A stretch of 64,000 nucleotides of DNA from Solemya velum gill symbiont (GTDB taxonomy: Bacteria > Pseudomonadota > Gammaproteobacteria > Chromatiales > Chromatiaceae): NCBI RefSeq assembly GCF_000787395.1, contig NZ_JRAA01000001.1, forward strand, positions 620,001 through 684,000. The letters run 5' to 3'. The position numbers were made by a program, and so were the translations under genes. Under the pieces are notes generated by a model, which saw only the letters and a program-made list of their open reading frames with translations, had not been told where the DNA came from and did not search any database. Below, one piece after another: positions 62,454 through 64,000 of the stretch (position 1 is the first letter of the stretch; every line of letters starts with the position of its first letter).

Positions 62454-63746
62454 TCACTCTGCGGATGGTTCCTCGCCCAACAGAGGGAAGTTCTTTTTGA
62501 GTTGATTGAAGCTGCGCAGGGGCATCCTGAAACTGACGATCGTATCGCCCTTTTCCGAGTATTTCTCCTCGAGGATGTCTGCTTCACGGTAGAGTGCAGC
62601 TCGCAATGCGCCTTCTGACGGGGGCAATTCGACTGTTTTCGTCACCTGCTCACTCGCCGCGAGTTCTGCCAGCACCTCGATAAGCAGGTTAATTCCCTCA
62701 CCACTGACGGCAGAGAGCCAGACCTTGATCGGACGCCCCTCATCATCTCTTTCGATACGCGGCTCGACCTCTTCCATTCGGTCGATCTTGTTCATTACGA
62801 TCAGCTGAGGGATGGTTTCCGCGTTGATCTGTTGTAACACATCATCCACTTCGGCAACCTGTATTTGATATTGCGGATTGGAGGCATCAACAACATGCAA
62901 CAGCAGGGAAGCATCAATGGTCTCCTGCAGGGTTGACTTGAATGCCGCGATCAACTCGTGCGGAAGACGCGAAATAAATCCGACCGTATCTGCCAGCACC
63001 AGCGAGGTATTATTCGGTAATTCAAGCCGCCTGAGTGTTGGATCAAGTGTCGCAAACAGTTGGTCCTGAGCGTAGACATCGGCCTCAACGAGACGATTGA
63101 AGAGAGTGGATTTGCCGGCATTGGTATAACCGACCAGGGAAACGGTAGGCGTATCTGCACGGCGACGTGCCTTGCGCCCCAGTTCGCGCTGGGCATCAAC
63201 TTTATCAAGACGCTTCTGGATACGGGTGATACGCGCCCCGATGAGCCGCCGGTCTGTCTCCAACTGGGTTTCACCCGGTCCACGCAGGCCGATACCACCC
63301 TTCTGACGTTCGAGGTGAGTCCAGCCTCTTACCAGACGCGTGGAGAGGTGCTTGAGCTGCGCCAGCTCAACCTGCAGCTTGCCCTCGAAGGAGCGTGCAC
63401 GCTGGGCGAAAATATCCAGCATCAGGCCGGATCGATCGAGTACCCGGCAGGAGAGTTCGGCTTCGAGGTTGCGTTCCTGGGCAGGTGATAGCTCATGATC
63501 AAATATCACCAGCTCGCCGTCGTGCATGGCAAGCAGTTCCTTGAGCTCTTCGAGCTTCCCCTTGCCGATAAATGTCCTGCTATCCGGTGATGTACGCACA
63601 CCTGTCAGCTGTGCAATCGCCTCTGCACCGGCAGAACCGGCGAGTTCAGCAAACTCCTGGAGCTCCTCCTCGTCTGGCTGCCCGGAAAAACCGACATGCA
63701 CAAGGACGGCACGCTCACCACTATCCGGGCGTTCGAAAAGCTCCAC
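62454..63746 (-). CDS. hflX: GTPase HflX
   Basis: Ribosome-binding GTPase that splits stalled or heat-stressed ribosomes. N-terminal HflX domain (QLTGVRTSPDSRTFIGKGK, FDHELSPAQERNLE) and a G domain with P-loop VGYTNAGKSTLFNRL near residue 206, DTVGF in ADTVGFISRLPH, and NKID in VMNKIDRM. 430 residues is normal. It lies 29 bases after hfq. Confidence 0.97.
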   Translation of the reverse strand: MELFERPDSGERAVLVHVGFSGQPDEEELQEFAELAGSAGAEAIAQLTGVRTSPDSRTFIGKGKLEELKELLAMHDGELVIFDHELSPAQERNLEAELSCRVLDRSGLMLDIFAQRARSFEGKLQVELAQLKHLSTRLVRGWTHLERQKGGIGLRGPGETQLETDRRLIGARITRIQKRLDKVDAQRELGRKARRRADTPTVSLVGYTNAGKSTLFNRLVEADVYAQDQLFATLDPTLRRLELPNNTSLVLADTVGFISRLPHELIAAFKSTLQETIDASLLLHVVDASNPQYQIQVAEVDDVLQQINAETIPQLIVMNKIDRMEEVEPRIERDDEGRPIKVWLSAVSGEGINLLIEVLAELAASEQVTKTVELPPSEGALRAALYREADILEEKYSEKGDTIVSFRMPLRSFNQLKKNFPLLGEEPSAE

Positions 63747-63775
63747 GAGTTAATCAGAACCTGAAAATAATGATA

Positions 63776-64000
63776 TCAGGCGTTACCCGGCTCAGGCTGG
63801 TCAGAATCTTCTTCAGTGGCGAGACGGACATTCCGTGCTGGCACAATGGTGGAGATGGCGTGCTTGTAGACCATCTGGCTGACAGCATTCTTGAGCAGAA
63901 CAACAAACTGATCGAAAGACTCGACCTGGCCCTGCAGCTTGATGCCGTTCACAAGGTAAATCGAAACAGGTACACGCTCCTTACGCAGCGCGTTGAGGAA
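63776..64000 (-). CDS. hfq: RNA chaperone Hfq (partial, N-terminus beyond window)
   Basis: Sm-like hexameric protein that pairs small RNAs with mRNAs. The visible 74 residues begin in [20 protein letters not shown], then [18 protein letters not shown] and the Sm2 region [15 protein letters not shown], followed by a short acidic tail ([12 protein letters not shown]). About ten residues are cut off at the right edge. hfq-hflX-hflK-hflC is the usual order. Confidence 0.96.
   Translation of the reverse strand, partial: FLNALRKERVPVSIYLVNGIKLQGQVESFDQFVVLLKNAVSQMVYKHAISTIVPARNVRLATEEDSDQPEPGNA

Overview
The window is one densely packed chromosomal segment of a gammaproteobacterium with about 50-55% GC by eye. 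The evidence is gene order: accA-tilS beside dnaE-rnhB-lpxB-lpxA-fabZ-lpxD-skp-bamA-rseP-dxr-cdsA-uppS-frr-pyrH-tsf-rpsB, then divergent map-glnD, matches the order known from Escherichia, Pseudomonas and the purple sulfur bacteria. The hfq-hflX-hflK-hflC-DUF2065-hisZ-purA block is equally typical. A split glycine decarboxylase (gcvPA/gcvPB), a sodium-pump oxaloacetate decarboxylase and a membrane pyrophosphatase suggest a non-enteric, possibly marine or sulfur-oxidising member. That placement is inference. I saw no tRNA, rRNA, transposase, prophage or CRISPR array.

Layout. 1-6054 (minus): ileS (cut by the window edge), ribF, pyrC, gloB, hisI. 6130-7826 (plus): a soluble PDC/Cache sensor protein, a BolA protein and a CPFC glutaredoxin-like protein. 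7872-10575 (minus): rimI, a family-4 uracil-DNA glycosylase, and leuA broken by one missing base. 10576-11221 has no gene but holds a tandem glycine riboswitch with an intrinsic terminator. 11222-16530 (plus): gcvT-gcvH-gcvPA-tpx-gcvPB-dgkA. 16556-16716 is a nested inverted repeat between convergent genes. 16742-27500 (minus): tatD-pilZ-holB-tmk-mltG-pabC-fabF-acpP-fabG-fabD-fabH-plsX-rpmF-yceD. 27636-30984 (minus): oadG-oadA-oadB, with oadB disrupted by two nearby missing bases. 31236-51615 (minus): the tilS-to-rpsB core block for tRNA modification, lipid A, outer membrane assembly, isoprenoid and translation functions. 51841-55233 (plus): map-glnD. 55342-64000 (minus): hppA, purA, hisZ, a DUF2065 gene, hflC, hflK, hflX and hfq (cut by the window edge).

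How the genes work together. The window covers most of type II fatty acid initiation and elongation (accA, fabD, fabH, fabG, acpP, fabF, fabZ, plsX), early lipid A synthesis (lpxD, lpxA, lpxB), outer membrane assembly (bamA, skp, rseP), and the glycine cleavage pathway under glycine sensing. Two ion-motive systems are present: the biotin-dependent Oad complex, and a pyrophosphatase whose GNTTAA motif points to the K+-dependent subclass.

I found no convincing undescribed system. The items most worth a second look are the three apparent single-base deletions (one in leuA, two in oadB), the nested repeat at 16556-16716, the glycine riboswitch region, and a peroxidase gene inside the gcv operon.
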